This document shows positions 52,180-60,899 of a DNA stretch of 64,000 nt, in pieces. A model generated the notes under the pieces. The model made no database searches, was not told the DNA's origin, and worked only from the letters and a program-made list of their open reading frames with translations. Within the stretch, counting starts at the first letter, position 1. Each line of letters starts with the position of its first letter. The position numbers and the translations under genes were made by a program. The stretch is from Lachnospiraceae bacterium oral taxon 500 (GTDB lineage Bacteria > Bacillota > Clostridia > Lachnospirales > Vallitaleaceae): NCBI GenBank assembly GCA_002999035.1, contig CP027241.1, forward strand, positions 2,297,001-2,361,000. The letters run 5' to 3'.

Positions 52180-52557
52180 ATGGATATAATTATCAGCAAT
52201 CGCACCAATAAGCCAATTTATGAGCAAATCACTTCACAGATCAAAACTCTGATTATGAGCGGAGAATTGCAGTCGGGAGAAGCCATTCCCTCAATGCGGG
52301 CACTGGCCAAGCATCTTCATGTCAGCGTTATTACTGTCCAAAAAGCCTATGAGGATTTACAGCATGATGGATTTATCGAAACCACCGTCGGCCGGGGGAG
52401 CTTTGTTTCCGCTCAAAACAAAGAGTTTTATCAGGAAGAGCAGCAGCGCATGGCTGAGGAGCATCTGCAAAAAGCAGCGGAAATCGGGCGAAACAGCAAT
52501 ATTCCCCTGCCGAAACTAATGGAGCTCCTGAAAATGTTTTATTTGGAGGATGAATAA
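52180..52557 (+). CDS. YtrA-subfamily GntR transcriptional regulator
   Basis: A 125-residue regulator with an N-terminal GntR winged helix (NKPIYEQITSQIKTLIMSGE, then IPSMRALAKHLHVSVITVQK) and a short C-terminal dimerisation part of about 50 residues, which is the YtrA subgroup. These usually repress the ABC transporter genes behind them in response to cell envelope stress. The stop is immediately followed by the ATPase ATG. Confidence 0.9.
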   Translation: MDIIISNRTNKPIYEQITSQIKTLIMSGELQSGEAIPSMRALAKHLHVSVITVQKAYEDLQHDGFIETTVGRGSFVSAQNKEFYQEEQQRMAEEHLQKAAEIGRNSNIPLPKLMELLKMFYLEDE

Positions 52558-53424
52558 ATGGATTATGCCTTGACCCTAAACAATGTATCCAAGCAATATG
52601 ACCAAACCGGCTTTCGTTTGGACAATATCTCATTTCAACTGCCGACCGGTACAATAATGGGCTTTGTCGGTGAAAACGGCGCCGGCAAAACCACCACCAT
52701 CGGCTGTATTCTCAATACCCTGTTCCGTGATTCCGGTTCCATTTGCTTATTCGGTAAAGACATGACTGACCAAAGCACCGATTTACGGGATGACATCGGC
52801 GTAGTTTATGACGGCGGGAACTTCCCCGCTCATTTTACCGCCGGCCAAATCGCCGGTATTTTTCGCGGTATTTATAAAAACTGGGACGATGCTCTCTTTC
52901 AAAACTATCTGAACCGTTTTGACTTAAAAAAAGACCAGAAAATAAAAAAATATTCCAAAGGCATGACCATGAAATTAGCAATTGCCGCGGCGTTATCCCA
53001 CCATCCCAAACTGCTGATTTTAGACGAAGCCACCGGTGGATTAGACCCGGTAATGCGGGAAGAAATGCTGGACATTTTTTTGGATTTTGTCGGGAGCGAA
53101 GCGCATTCGATTTTACTTTCTTCGCATATCACCAGCGACTTGGAAAAAATCGCCGATTATATTACCTTTATCCATCATGGCAAAATCATTCTGTCGGAAG
53201 CCAAAGACCGTCTGCTCTATGACTATGCCCTCCTGCGCTGCACCGAACAGCAAATGAGCACCTTAGACCAAAACGATTTTATCGCCTGCCGGCGCCAAGG
53301 CTATCAGTACAACCTTTTGACTGATAACCGCCACAAGGCCGAGCGCAAATACACCGATATCATCATTGATCACCCGTCGATTGATGAAATCATGCTGACT
53401 TTAATCAAAGGAGAAAACCAATGA
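52558..53424 (+). CDS. ABC transporter ATP-binding protein (YtrB-like)
   Basis: A 288-residue ATPase. Walker A GENGAGKTTTIGCIL, a signature YSKGMTMKLAIAAAL (YSKGM in place of LSGGQ, as in YtrB types), Walker B LLILDEATGGLDP and H-loop SSHIT. It has an extra C-terminal part of about 60 residues. With the permease behind it this is probably an envelope stress or antibiotic-response exporter; the substrate is unknown. Confidence 0.9.
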   Translation: MDYALTLNNVSKQYDQTGFRLDNISFQLPTGTIMGFVGENGAGKTTTIGCILNTLFRDSGSICLFGKDMTDQSTDLRDDIGVVYDGGNFPAHFTAGQIAGIFRGIYKNWDDALFQNYLNRFDLKKDQKIKKYSKGMTMKLAIAAALSHHPKLLILDEATGGLDPVMREEMLDIFLDFVGSEAHSILLSSHITSDLEKIADYITFIHHGKIILSEAKDRLLYDYALLRCTEQQMSTLDQNDFIACRRQGYQYNLLTDNRHKAERKYTDIIIDHPSIDEIMLTLIKGENQ

Positions 53425-54080
53425 CCGGACTTTTTAAAAACAACTTTTACGCCGTCAGCGAATTGATGAAAATTGTGATTTTCCTCAGTGCCGCCGCCGG
53501 GATTCTTTTACTGGTAAGCGGCAGCCCTGAACTTCTGATTTGGTTTACCATTCTGCCGGCGCCTGCTGCCGCAATTGTATCTGTTTTTGGCCTGCAAGGG
53601 GAAAGCCGCTCACAATGGAGCAAATATAAGCTGACCTTGCCGGTTCGACGCGTTGATATCTTAAAAAGCCAATATCTTACGCATACGCTTTGGACTATTC
53701 TTGCTATGACAGCGGTATCGGCGGTCATTGGCGGCACGGTTCTGATTCACGGCAATCTTTATTTTTATTACGGCTTTCGCGACGCTGTTACTTTAGTTTC
53801 CGCCGGTGGGGTAATTGCCCTTTTAATCGGCGCTCTTTCCTATCCCCTCCATTATTTAATGAGCGAGGACAAGGCAATTATCGTGCCGCTCCTCAGTACA
53901 CTCGGTTCTGTCGCCATTGTCTTGGGGTTAAGCGCATTGGTCAGTGCCCTAAACAATGGCAAAGTCCTGTCCGATCAGCAATATTACAAAAGCCTTGGTC
54001 TGATCATTGCTATTACCATTATCCTCTATTTTTTATCATTCTGCCTGTCCATTTCTATTTTTCAGAAAAAGGAATATTAA
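53421..54080 (+). CDS. ABC-2 type membrane permease
   Basis: A 219-residue membrane protein with six hydrophobic segments (for example IVIFLSAAAGILLLVSG and LGLIIAITIILYFLSFCLSI). It has QWSKYKLTLPVRRVDILKSQYL, the inner-loop pattern of ABC-2 permeases. It overlaps the ATPase gene by 4 bp and ends the operon. Confidence 0.82.
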   Translation: MTGLFKNNFYAVSELMKIVIFLSAAAGILLLVSGSPELLIWFTILPAPAAAIVSVFGLQGESRSQWSKYKLTLPVRRVDILKSQYLTHTLWTILAMTAVSAVIGGTVLIHGNLYFYYGFRDAVTLVSAGGVIALLIGALSYPLHYLMSEDKAIIVPLLSTLGSVAIVLGLSALVSALNNGKVLSDQQYYKSLGLIIAITIILYFLSFCLSISIFQKKEY

Positions 54081-54127
54081 GATTTCAAGCGACTTGCTGA
54101 ACTGTACTTTTTGTCTTTTTAAAAGTT

Positions 54128-54140
54128 GTGGTTCAACCAC
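54128..54140. promoter_or_regulatory. FadR-family-type operator, site 1
   Basis: GTGGTTCAACCAC, a perfect 6+1+6 palindrome with the TGGTNNNACCA core of FadR-subfamily sites. It lies just upstream of the terminator and about 110 bases before the hypB transcription start. Confidence 0.5.
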
Positions 54141-54145
54141 ATACC

Positions 54146-54190
54146 AAGAGCGAATTTAATGTTTTTTAATAAATTCGCTCTTCTATTTTT
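54146..54190 (+). terminator. Terminator of the YtrA/ABC operon
   Basis: A perfect 12-bp stem pairs AAGAGCGAATTT (54146-54157) with AAATTCGCTCTT (54171-54182), loop 13 bases, tail CTATTTTT. Confidence 0.85.
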
Positions 54191-54215
54191 GTTTAAAAAT
54201 CCCGAAAATAAAGCA

Positions 54216-54245
54216 TTGACGATTTTATAACAAGAATGTTATAAT
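54216..54245 (+). promoter_or_regulatory. Promoter of the hypB operon
   Basis: TTGACG (54216-54221) and TATAAT (54240-54245) with an 18-bp spacer, about 45 bases before the hypB ATG. Confidence 0.65.
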
Positions 54246-54265
54246 ATAAACAATAAAATTATTTC

Positions 54266-54278
54266 GTGGTCTGACCAC
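54266..54278. promoter_or_regulatory. FadR-family-type operator, site 2
   Basis: GTGGTCTGACCAC, a perfect 6+1+6 palindrome containing TGGTCNGACCA, the E. coli FadR core. It lies between the hypB -10 and its AAGGAGG site, a position suited to repression. Confidence 0.6.
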
Positions 54279-54289
54279 AAGGAGGCTAT

Positions 54290-54964
54290 ATGAAAAATTA
54301 CAAAATACTGGAAGTCAAAGAAAGCGTTTTTAAAAACAACAACGAACGGGCGGATTTATTGCGGGCAGAATTAAAGGAACAGGGCGTATTTTTACTCAAT
54401 TTAATGTCCTCTCCCGGTGCCGGCAAAACGACCACCCTTTGCCAAACAATTGACCTGCTCAAGGATGAAATCAGCATCGGGGTAATGGAAGCCGATATCG
54501 ACTCGGATGTCGATGCCGCTGCCATCGCTAAAACCGGTGCTAAGGTAATTCAGCTCCACACCGGCGGTATGTGTCATTTGGATGCGGAAATGACCCGACA
54601 GGGGTTGGACGCTCTGGAAACAGCCGGTATTGAACTGGCAATCCTGGAAAATGTCGGCAACCTCGTTTGCCCGGCCGAGTTTGACACCGGCGCCACCAAA
54701 AACGCTATGATTTTAAGTGTACCGGAAGGCGACGACAAACCGCTGAAATACCCTCTGATGTTTTCCATTTGTGATGTACTGCTGATTAACAAAATCGACG
54801 TACTGCCCTATTTCAATTTTGATCTGGATGCCTGCTGTGAGCGGGCCAAAAAGCTGAACCCCAACATTAAGATTATTCCCATTTCCGCCATCAAAGGCGA
54901 AGGCATAGCCGAATGGGCGGATTGGCTGAAAGCACAGGTTAAAGCAGCCAAAAACAAAGCGTAG
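54290..54964 (+). CDS. hypB: Nickel-incorporation GTPase HypB
   Basis: A 224-residue HypB. G1 loop MSSPGAGKTTTL (39-50), G3-type metal loop with Cys95-His96 in GGMCHLDAE, and INKIDVLPYF. It lacks a His-rich N-terminal tail, so it does not store nickel itself. HypB with HypA loads Ni into [NiFe]-hydrogenase or, in some cases, urease. The window has no hydrogenase subunits or other hyp genes. AAGGAGG lies 6 bases before the ATG. Confidence 0.94.
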   Translation: MKNYKILEVKESVFKNNNERADLLRAELKEQGVFLLNLMSSPGAGKTTTLCQTIDLLKDEISIGVMEADIDSDVDAAAIAKTGAKVIQLHTGGMCHLDAEMTRQGLDALETAGIELAILENVGNLVCPAEFDTGATKNAMILSVPEGDDKPLKYPLMFSICDVLLINKIDVLPYFNFDLDACCERAKKLNPNIKIIPISAIKGEGIAEWADWLKAQVKAAKNKA

Positions 54965-55012
54965 CGCAAGCACAGCACAGGTTAAGGTTCTCAATACATA
55001 AGGAGGCTATTT

Positions 55013-57757
55013 ATGAGCAAAACTACCAAAATGATTTTCCCGCCGGACTATGTCTGCCGTTATGACGAAAAGATTATGCGGCTGGCCAATATGATCGGCC
55101 GCAAAAAAGCCGGCATCAAACCGGGCGGCAAAGGCTCCCTGCAATGGGAAGACCCCGAATATGTTATTTTAGAAGCCGGTGTCACCGAAGATATGGCCGA
55201 CGTTGGTCTGTGCCTTGGCTCTTATGAAAAACATTCCGCAGCAGAAGTGGCGCAAATGCTGAATAAACCGGAGGACTGGTGCCATGAAGAACTGATGAAG
55301 CTGGCTGTTTACGGTGCCTGCTTTGTCAACAACATTAACGGCATTGATATGTTCTGGACGGAAACCTGGATTCCCGGCACCATGGAAATGATTGTCAACA
55401 ACATGGATAATATCCGCAAATATCCGATCGTTGCCTATGCTATGGAAGCCTATGGCCGGGTCAGAGGGCCTTTAAGCTCCGGTGCTTTTCCGATTGGTGT
55501 CGGCCTGATGCGGGTTATCCCGATTGAATCGGCTATTCACGGTGAAAGCCGCCGGGCCGACTATGAGGAAATCTCCAAATATTTAGAGGAAAACACGATT
55601 TTTTCCGTGTCCAACTGCTCCTGTCGAACTGACCGCGAGGTTATGGGCGAAGGCTGCGGCCATATTAAGGAAGATATGTGTATTCAAATGGGTCATGCCG
55701 CCGAATATTATATCCGCACCGGTCGGGGCCGGCAAATTACCCGGGACGAAGCCTACGCCATCCTGCGCAAAGCCGAAGGCAATGGCTTAATGCATGAAAT
55801 CCCCAACACCGATGGTTCCGGCCATACGCATGCGATCTGCAACTGCTGCGGCTGCGGCTGTCTGTCACTGCGGACGGCAGCCATGTTTAAAAATGTTGAT
55901 ATGGTTCGCTCCAATTATACCGCCAAAATTGATTGGCAAAAATGTGTTGCCTGCGGTCAATGCGTGGAAAACTGCCCGGTCAACGCCCTCAAACTCGGAC
56001 AAAAACTATGCTCCTCCGCCCCGGTGGTCAAAAATATTACTACCGCCATCACCCCACGCGATGAGGATTGGACGGAAGACAAATGGAATCCCGATTACCG
56101 CCTGAACCGGGAAAATGTGGTTGATACCGGCACTGCTCCCTGCAAAACTAACTGTCCGGCGCACATCGGCGTGCAGGGTTATATTAAGCTGGCCGCCCAA
56201 GGACGCTATGTCGAAGCCTTGGATCTGATTAAAAAAGAAAACCCGCTGCCCGCCGTCTGCGGTCGAATCTGTAACCGCAAATGTGAGCAGGCCTGCACCC
56301 GTGGTGCAATTGACAGTCCGGTCGCTATTGACGAGATTAAAAAGTTTGTCGCCCAGCTGGAACTGGATAAAGCCTCACGAGTCATTCCGGAAAAGCGCTT
56401 TGACACCAATAGCCATATCAAGATTGCCGTGATTGGTGCCGGCCCGGCCGGATTAAGCTGTGCCTACTATCTGGCACTGGATGGTTACAGTGTGACTGTC
56501 TTTGAAAAGGAAAAAAGGCTGGGCGGCATGCTGACGCTGGGTATTCCTGAGTTTCGGCTGGAAAAAAATGTCGTTGCCGCGGAAATTGATATTATCAAGG
56601 AAATGGGCGTTGTTTTTCAAACCAGCGTAGAAGTCGGCAAGGATATTACCCTTGATGCCCTGCGCAAACAAGGGTACGCTGCTTTTTATGTAGCCATCGG
56701 CGCGGGTGGCGGCCGCAAGCTGGGGTTAAAAGGCGAAAATGCCGCCGGGGTTTATACCGGCGTTGAGTTCCTGCGTCGAATTAATTCCGGCGAAGAATTG
56801 ACCTTGCCCGGAAAAACCATTGTCATCGGCGGCGGCAACGTGGCGGTCGATACTGCCCGAGTAGCCACCCGCTGTCATTCGGAAAGCGTGGATATTTACT
56901 GCCTGGAAAGCCGCAGCCAAATGCCGGCCTCCGAGGAGGAACTGGAAGAAGCCGAGACGGAAGGTATCCGGCTGCATAACGGCTACGGCCCAAAAGCAAT
57001 CCTGTCCGAAAACGGCCATGTCACCGGCATAGAACTTAAAAAATGTCTGTCTGTTTTTGATGAGAACGGCCGCTTCGCCCCTGTTTTTGATGAAAGCGAT
57101 ACGATAACCGTCGCTGCCGACCATATTATTTTAAGCGTTGGCCAAACAATCCAATGGGGTGATTTATTGAACGGCAGCACCGCTTGTTTAAATGCCAATC
57201 AAACTATCGCCGCAGACGCCTTTACTTATCAAACCGGACAGCCTGATGTCTTCACCGGCGGCGACTGCTATACCGGCCCCCGTTTTGCCATTGACGCCAT
57301 TGCTGCCGGAAAGCAAGGCGCTATCTCAATTCACCGCTTTGTTCATCCCGGTCATTCGCTGGTTCTCGGCCGGGATCGGCGAGAATACAAAGCCCTGAAC
57401 ACGGAAGCCGCCGTGATTGAAGAATATGACAATACGCCCCGGCAAAAACCCGATACCCTGGATCGGGCGGACGTCGGCAGTTTTGCCGATTCCCGCGGAA
57501 TCCTGACTGAAGCACAGCTGAAAGCGGAAACCTCACGCTGTCTGGGTTGCGGAGCAGTTATTTTAGATGAATATATGTGCCTCGGTTGCGGCCAATGCAC
57601 CACCAAATGCAAGTTTGATGCCATTCATCTGGAACGCCGCTATGACGGAGAAGGCATTGAGTTTACTGAATTAAAACCGGTAATCATCAAGCAGATCGTC
57701 AAACGCAAAGCCAAAATCGCCGTCAAAAAAGTGAAAAAAGTATTTGGCGCGGTTTAG
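55013..57757 (+). CDS. Multi-cluster Fe-S/FAD oxidoreductase with GltD-like domain
   Basis: A 914-residue fusion. Residues 1-290 are a Cys-rich domain (SVSNCSCRTDREVMGEGCGH; NCCGCGCLSL) found in putative 4Fe-4S oxidoreductases. Then a ferredoxin site CVACGQCVENCP. From about 375 a GltD-like module: N-terminal cluster domain (CKTNCPAHIGVQGYIKLAAQ, CGRICNRKCEQAC), FAD loop VIGAGPAGLSCAYYLA and NAD(P) loop VIGGGNVAVDTARVA. A last cluster CLGCGQCTTKC sits near 865 before a Lys/Val-rich tail. It probably moves electrons between NAD(P)H and ferredoxin or another carrier. It lies between hypB and hypA with the same AAGGAGGCTAT ribosome binding site as hypB. Confidence 0.85.
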   Translation: MSKTTKMIFPPDYVCRYDEKIMRLANMIGRKKAGIKPGGKGSLQWEDPEYVILEAGVTEDMADVGLCLGSYEKHSAAEVAQMLNKPEDWCHEELMKLAVYGACFVNNINGIDMFWTETWIPGTMEMIVNNMDNIRKYPIVAYAMEAYGRVRGPLSSGAFPIGVGLMRVIPIESAIHGESRRADYEEISKYLEENTIFSVSNCSCRTDREVMGEGCGHIKEDMCIQMGHAAEYYIRTGRGRQITRDEAYAILRKAEGNGLMHEIPNTDGSGHTHAICNCCGCGCLSLRTAAMFKNVDMVRSNYTAKIDWQKCVACGQCVENCPVNALKLGQKLCSSAPVVKNITTAITPRDEDWTEDKWNPDYRLNRENVVDTGTAPCKTNCPAHIGVQGYIKLAAQGRYVEALDLIKKENPLPAVCGRICNRKCEQACTRGAIDSPVAIDEIKKFVAQLELDKASRVIPEKRFDTNSHIKIAVIGAGPAGLSCAYYLALDGYSVTVFEKEKRLGGMLTLGIPEFRLEKNVVAAEIDIIKEMGVVFQTSVEVGKDITLDALRKQGYAAFYVAIGAGGGRKLGLKGENAAGVYTGVEFLRRINSGEELTLPGKTIVIGGGNVAVDTARVATRCHSESVDIYCLESRSQMPASEEELEEAETEGIRLHNGYGPKAILSENGHVTGIELKKCLSVFDENGRFAPVFDESDTITVAADHIILSVGQTIQWGDLLNGSTACLNANQTIAADAFTYQTGQPDVFTGGDCYTGPRFAIDAIAAGKQGAISIHRFVHPGHSLVLGRDRREYKALNTEAAVIEEYDNTPRQKPDTLDRADVGSFADSRGILTEAQLKAETSRCLGCGAVILDEYMCLGCGQCTTKCKFDAIHLERRYDGEGIEFTELKPVIIKQIVKRKAKIAVKKVKKVFGAV

Positions 57758-57765
57758 GAGGATGT

Positions 57766-58140
57766 ATGCACGAACTGGGAATTGTTTTTGAAATAGCAAA
57801 AAGAGTAGGCGGCATTGCCGCCGAATATGACATCGCCCCGGAGGATATTGCCGCCGTGGTGGTGGAAATCGGAGAAGCCTCGACCATTATCCCCCGCTAT
57901 CTGCGGGAATGTTGGCCGGCTGCTATTGACCGGACGGAGTTTGAGCATGTTGAACTGCAAACGGAAGTTATCACCGCTACCGTTTCCTGCAAAGCCTGCC
58001 AAACCGTTTACGAATATTTGAAAAACGACCGGAAATGTCCGCGCTGCGGCTTAGAGGAGGCAGTAATGATTACCGGCCGCGAGTTTCAAATTAAGGAAAT
58101 CCTGCTTTTTGAAGATGACGATGAAAGCGAAGAAGTTTAA
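57766..58140 (+). CDS. hypA: Nickel chaperone HypA
   Basis: A 124-residue HypA. His2 and Glu3 at the N-terminus (MHELGIV) form the nickel site, and Cys75, Cys78, Cys91, Cys94 the zinc site. The C-terminus is acidic (DDDESEEV), slightly longer than usual. It starts 8 bases after the oxidoreductase stop with AGGAGG, so it is co-transcribed with it and hypB. Partner of HypB in nickel delivery. Confidence 0.93.
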   Translation: MHELGIVFEIAKRVGGIAAEYDIAPEDIAAVVVEIGEASTIIPRYLRECWPAAIDRTEFEHVELQTEVITATVSCKACQTVYEYLKNDRKCPRCGLEEAVMITGREFQIKEILLFEDDDESEEV

Positions 58141-58261
58141 CGTTTTTTGCTCTATTGCTTGAAAAATACTGAAACCGGGTTTCCAAAGAATAACTGCACT
58201 TGCATAAGCGAAATCTTCAAAGCAAGAGATTCCGCCAACTGACTAATTGAGGAGAAAAATT

Positions 58262-59245
58262 ATGTTTACATTTCACGGAACAAATCCTATGCTGATGTGG
58301 GCAGTATGGTTATGTGTCTTTGCCGCACTCTTTGGTTTAAATGAAATTACCCGCCGCTTTAAACATGCGGGGCTGGCTGCCTTTTTCTTTTTGCCGATTC
58401 TGATGTCAATTCTTTGGTTTACCATCCTAAAGGGCCAGTCTTATACCGACTGGTTTCATTTAGTCAAGGTATATTCCGCAACTGCCGGCTGCATCGGCTT
58501 TTGGCTGATTCGCCATTTACAGGGCAAGCGCCGGGACGGCTCCGTCTGGAAATTAAGCGAAAATAAAATTGCCCTTTGCTTTCCGCCGCTGATTTTAGCC
58601 ATCAATATTTTGGAAGCCTGCTCCCGCGATATCGAAGTCGGCATGACCTATAAAGTCATCACCGAATTAGTGGAGCACGGCACCAGCAATACCGTGTTTC
58701 AGCTGATGGGCGGCTCGTGGAACTTTATGAATGCCGCGGCCGGGCTTCTAAACATTATTACCATCACCGGCTGGTTTGGTATTTGCCTGCGCAAGGAAAC
58801 AGCAGCCGATAAGAGTAAGGACATGCTCTGGCCGGATATGCTTTGGTTTTGGATCATCGCTTATGATGTGTGGAACTTTGCCTACACCTATAACTGTCTG
58901 CCGCATCACGCCTGGTACTGCGGTTTTGCCCTGCTGTTAGCGCCGACCCTCTGCTCTTTCAGCTTGGGCAAAGGCGCCTGGCTGCAGCACCGGGCTCATA
59001 CCCTGGCACTTTGGTGTATGTTCGCTCAAACTTTCCCGACTTTTCAGGATAACAGCATGTTCCGGGTAGATTCAACTTACAACCCGGCCATTTACTTTGC
59101 AGTCAGCGCTTTGGCTCTGCTGGTCAACTTGGCTGTTTTTGCTTATATGCTTTATAAAGTAAAGAAAACCAAAAAAAATCCCTATACCGGCGAGTTGTAC
59201 GGCGATTTGGATAAGTACCGAGAAGTCAAGGCATTGGCCGAATAA
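58262..59245 (+). CDS. DUF5692-like multi-pass membrane protein
   Basis: A 327-residue protein with eight or so transmembrane segments. Residues near FGLNEITRRFKHAGLAAF and the middle WNFAYTYNCLPHHAWYCGFA recall the uncharacterised DUF5692 family. Several Trp, His and Asp residues lie at helix ends (ACSRDIEVG), but no cofactor motif is recognised. Start ATG 58262 was chosen for GAGGAG 7 bases upstream. It lies 121 bases after hypA and may belong to the same transcript; a palindrome GAAACC-G-GGTTTC is at 58171-58183. Confidence 0.6.
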   Translation: MFTFHGTNPMLMWAVWLCVFAALFGLNEITRRFKHAGLAAFFFLPILMSILWFTILKGQSYTDWFHLVKVYSATAGCIGFWLIRHLQGKRRDGSVWKLSENKIALCFPPLILAINILEACSRDIEVGMTYKVITELVEHGTSNTVFQLMGGSWNFMNAAAGLLNIITITGWFGICLRKETAADKSKDMLWPDMLWFWIIAYDVWNFAYTYNCLPHHAWYCGFALLLAPTLCSFSLGKGAWLQHRAHTLALWCMFAQTFPTFQDNSMFRVDSTYNPAIYFAVSALALLVNLAVFAYMLYKVKKTKKNPYTGELYGDLDKYREVKALAE

Positions 59246-59283
59246 TCGATCCCTTGGCCTAATCAATCGCCGGAACACGGCCC

Positions 59284-59300
59284 ATAGTTATGGTAACTAT
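59284..59300. promoter_or_regulatory. 7+3+7 palindrome upstream of the surface protein
   Basis: ATAGTTA-TGG-TAACTAT is a perfect inverted repeat in the spacer before the adhesin gene. It may be an operator; no terminator features. Confidence 0.35.
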
Positions 59301-59371
59301 TACTTATCCCTAAACTCGATCCGTCCTATTATTTTTCGGCTTGATTTGACCGATATACATAATGTATTTTA

Positions 59372-59464
59372 TATATTCAACTTCTCCGTGTTCGTCAGAA
59401 CGGCCTTTTAAAGTGGGTCGCCGCCCAGAAGCGGCAGCGTTTCGACCGGAGAATTTGAGTTATA
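59372..59464 (+). repeat. Short inverted-repeat (MITE-like) element, copy B
   Basis: The left end TTCAACTTCTCCGTGTTCG then TCAGAACGGCCTTTT matches copy A, and the right end GAGAATTTGAGTTA matches the opposite end. The interior has GGTCGCCGCCCAGAAGCGG. The element lies in the leader or promoter region of the adhesin gene. The remainder of 59246-59552 shows no gene. Confidence 0.65.
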
Positions 59465-59552
59465 TCTTTCATTTTCACCGCAGTAAGACTTCCCCTTTCT
59501 GCGGCGAAAATGGGTAGCTAATCAACAGTCATAAGTATATGAAAGGAAAAAA

Positions 59553-60899
59553 ATGAATATCTTTAAATCATCTAACTTTTTACGCAAAGCAATGGCTTTG
59601 TTTTTAACGGCTTTCCTCTTCTTTCAGGGGAGCGGCGGTTCTGCGCTCTTAGCCGAAAACTCCGGCGGGACTCCGACCCCAGCACCGGCTCAGTTAAACA
59701 ATCTTCAGTTTTTCCTGACCCCGGCCGGCGGTTCAGAAAGCGAACTACCCTCTGGTACCGACCTTTCCGAAGTAATTTCGCAAGACTCGGTTTTAAGAAT
59801 TCGCTATGAATTTAAAACGCCGGTGGATCTGGCCAATAACCCTGGTTTTATTGACTGGGAACTGCCCCTGTCCAATACCGGCGGATTGGATTTAAGCAAA
59901 ATCACCGGTAATACTCACCTTGATCCGGTTAATCATTACTTTACCTATGAAATTGATCCGGTCAACCACAAAATCAATGTTCATTTTGACCCGGCCAAGG
60001 TACCGGCTGAGGGGTCCAATGCTTACATTGAAATAACGGCTGCTTTTAATATGGATCAAAACAGTGTTAACAACCGTCATCGCTTTGTTTTCCCCATTTC
60101 TGCTACGGAAGAGAAAAGCTTCACTCTGCGTTTTATGCCGCGCAAGAGCAAAAACATTGAAAAAGACGGTCAGTTTTATTCAACTGTCCATGGCGACCGG
60201 TTGACTCACAACGACTTAAAGATTAATCCGCATGAGGTTAAATGGACGGTTGATGCCAATCTGCAACGGAAAAACATTCCGGCAGCCAATGCCTTGGTGG
60301 AGGATACTTTTAATTCCGACCAGCTGGCCTTGCGTCCGGAGACGATTAAAGTTTATCCCCTGGGTGTCACTATGGGCGGAACGATTGCCGCTTCCGGTCC
60401 AGCTTTGACACTTGGTGCGGATTATGAAGTAGTGACCGATCCCGCCACCCCGGGACAATTTAAAATCAAGTTTAAAGATTCCCAGTTTGAGCAAATTGAT
60501 GGTTCTGATTATTTAACAAAAGCTTACCGGGTAGAATACATCACCGACATCAAACCGGAAGTCAGTGGCTCCAATATTACGTTGACCAATACGGCAAAAT
60601 TGGATGGTGCCTCCGCTGCAAAAGATGTGAAGATCCAATATAAGCGCCCAGTACATACTCCTACCAAATCCGGTTCTTATGTCGTTCAGTATCCGGCATC
60701 TGCTCACACACTTTGGCTGCGCTGGGATGTTTTGGTGAATCTGGATCAGAAGCCGATCAAGGAAATCAGCGACGTATTTCCTTCCAATTTAAAGTTGCGT
60801 GCTCCCTTTCCCGAAACCACTCCCCCCCCAGCCGCTCCAGCTGCAACGACTAAAGCCGGAGGCGCTAACCAAAGACAAAGCAAGGCTGACCAATGCTGA
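59553..60899 (+). CDS. Cell-wall adhesin, N-terminal part (frameshifted)
   Basis: A 448-residue open frame with a clear signal peptide (about residues 1-34, FLRKAMALFLTAFLFFQGSG). After a Pro/Thr linker come SpaA/collagen-binding type beta-sandwich modules, each ending in a word like ITLTNTAKLDG. The frame ends 70 bases after an eight-C run (60822-60829) in TPPPAAPAATT; the C-terminal part continues in the next frame from 60799. In a joined protein of about 1,219 residues this would be the adhesive front end. Read alone it would be secreted without an anchor. Confidence 0.75.
   Translation: MNIFKSSNFLRKAMALFLTAFLFFQGSGGSALLAENSGGTPTPAPAQLNNLQFFLTPAGGSESELPSGTDLSEVISQDSVLRIRYEFKTPVDLANNPGFIDWELPLSNTGGLDLSKITGNTHLDPVNHYFTYEIDPVNHKINVHFDPAKVPAEGSNAYIEITAAFNMDQNSVNNRHRFVFPISATEEKSFTLRFMPRKSKNIEKDGQFYSTVHGDRLTHNDLKINPHEVKWTVDANLQRKNIPAANALVEDTFNSDQLALRPETIKVYPLGVTMGGTIAASGPALTLGADYEVVTDPATPGQFKIKFKDSQFEQIDGSDYLTKAYRVEYITDIKPEVSGSNITLTNTAKLDGASAAKDVKIQYKRPVHTPTKSGSYVVQYPASAHTLWLRWDVLVNLDQKPIKEISDVFPSNLKLRAPFPETTPPPAAPAATTKAGGANQRQSKADQC

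Noticed and set aside
58171-58183. Third FadR-type operator before the DUF5692-like gene
   Set aside because: GAAACC-G-GGTTTC is palindromic but lacks the TGGTNNNACCA core.
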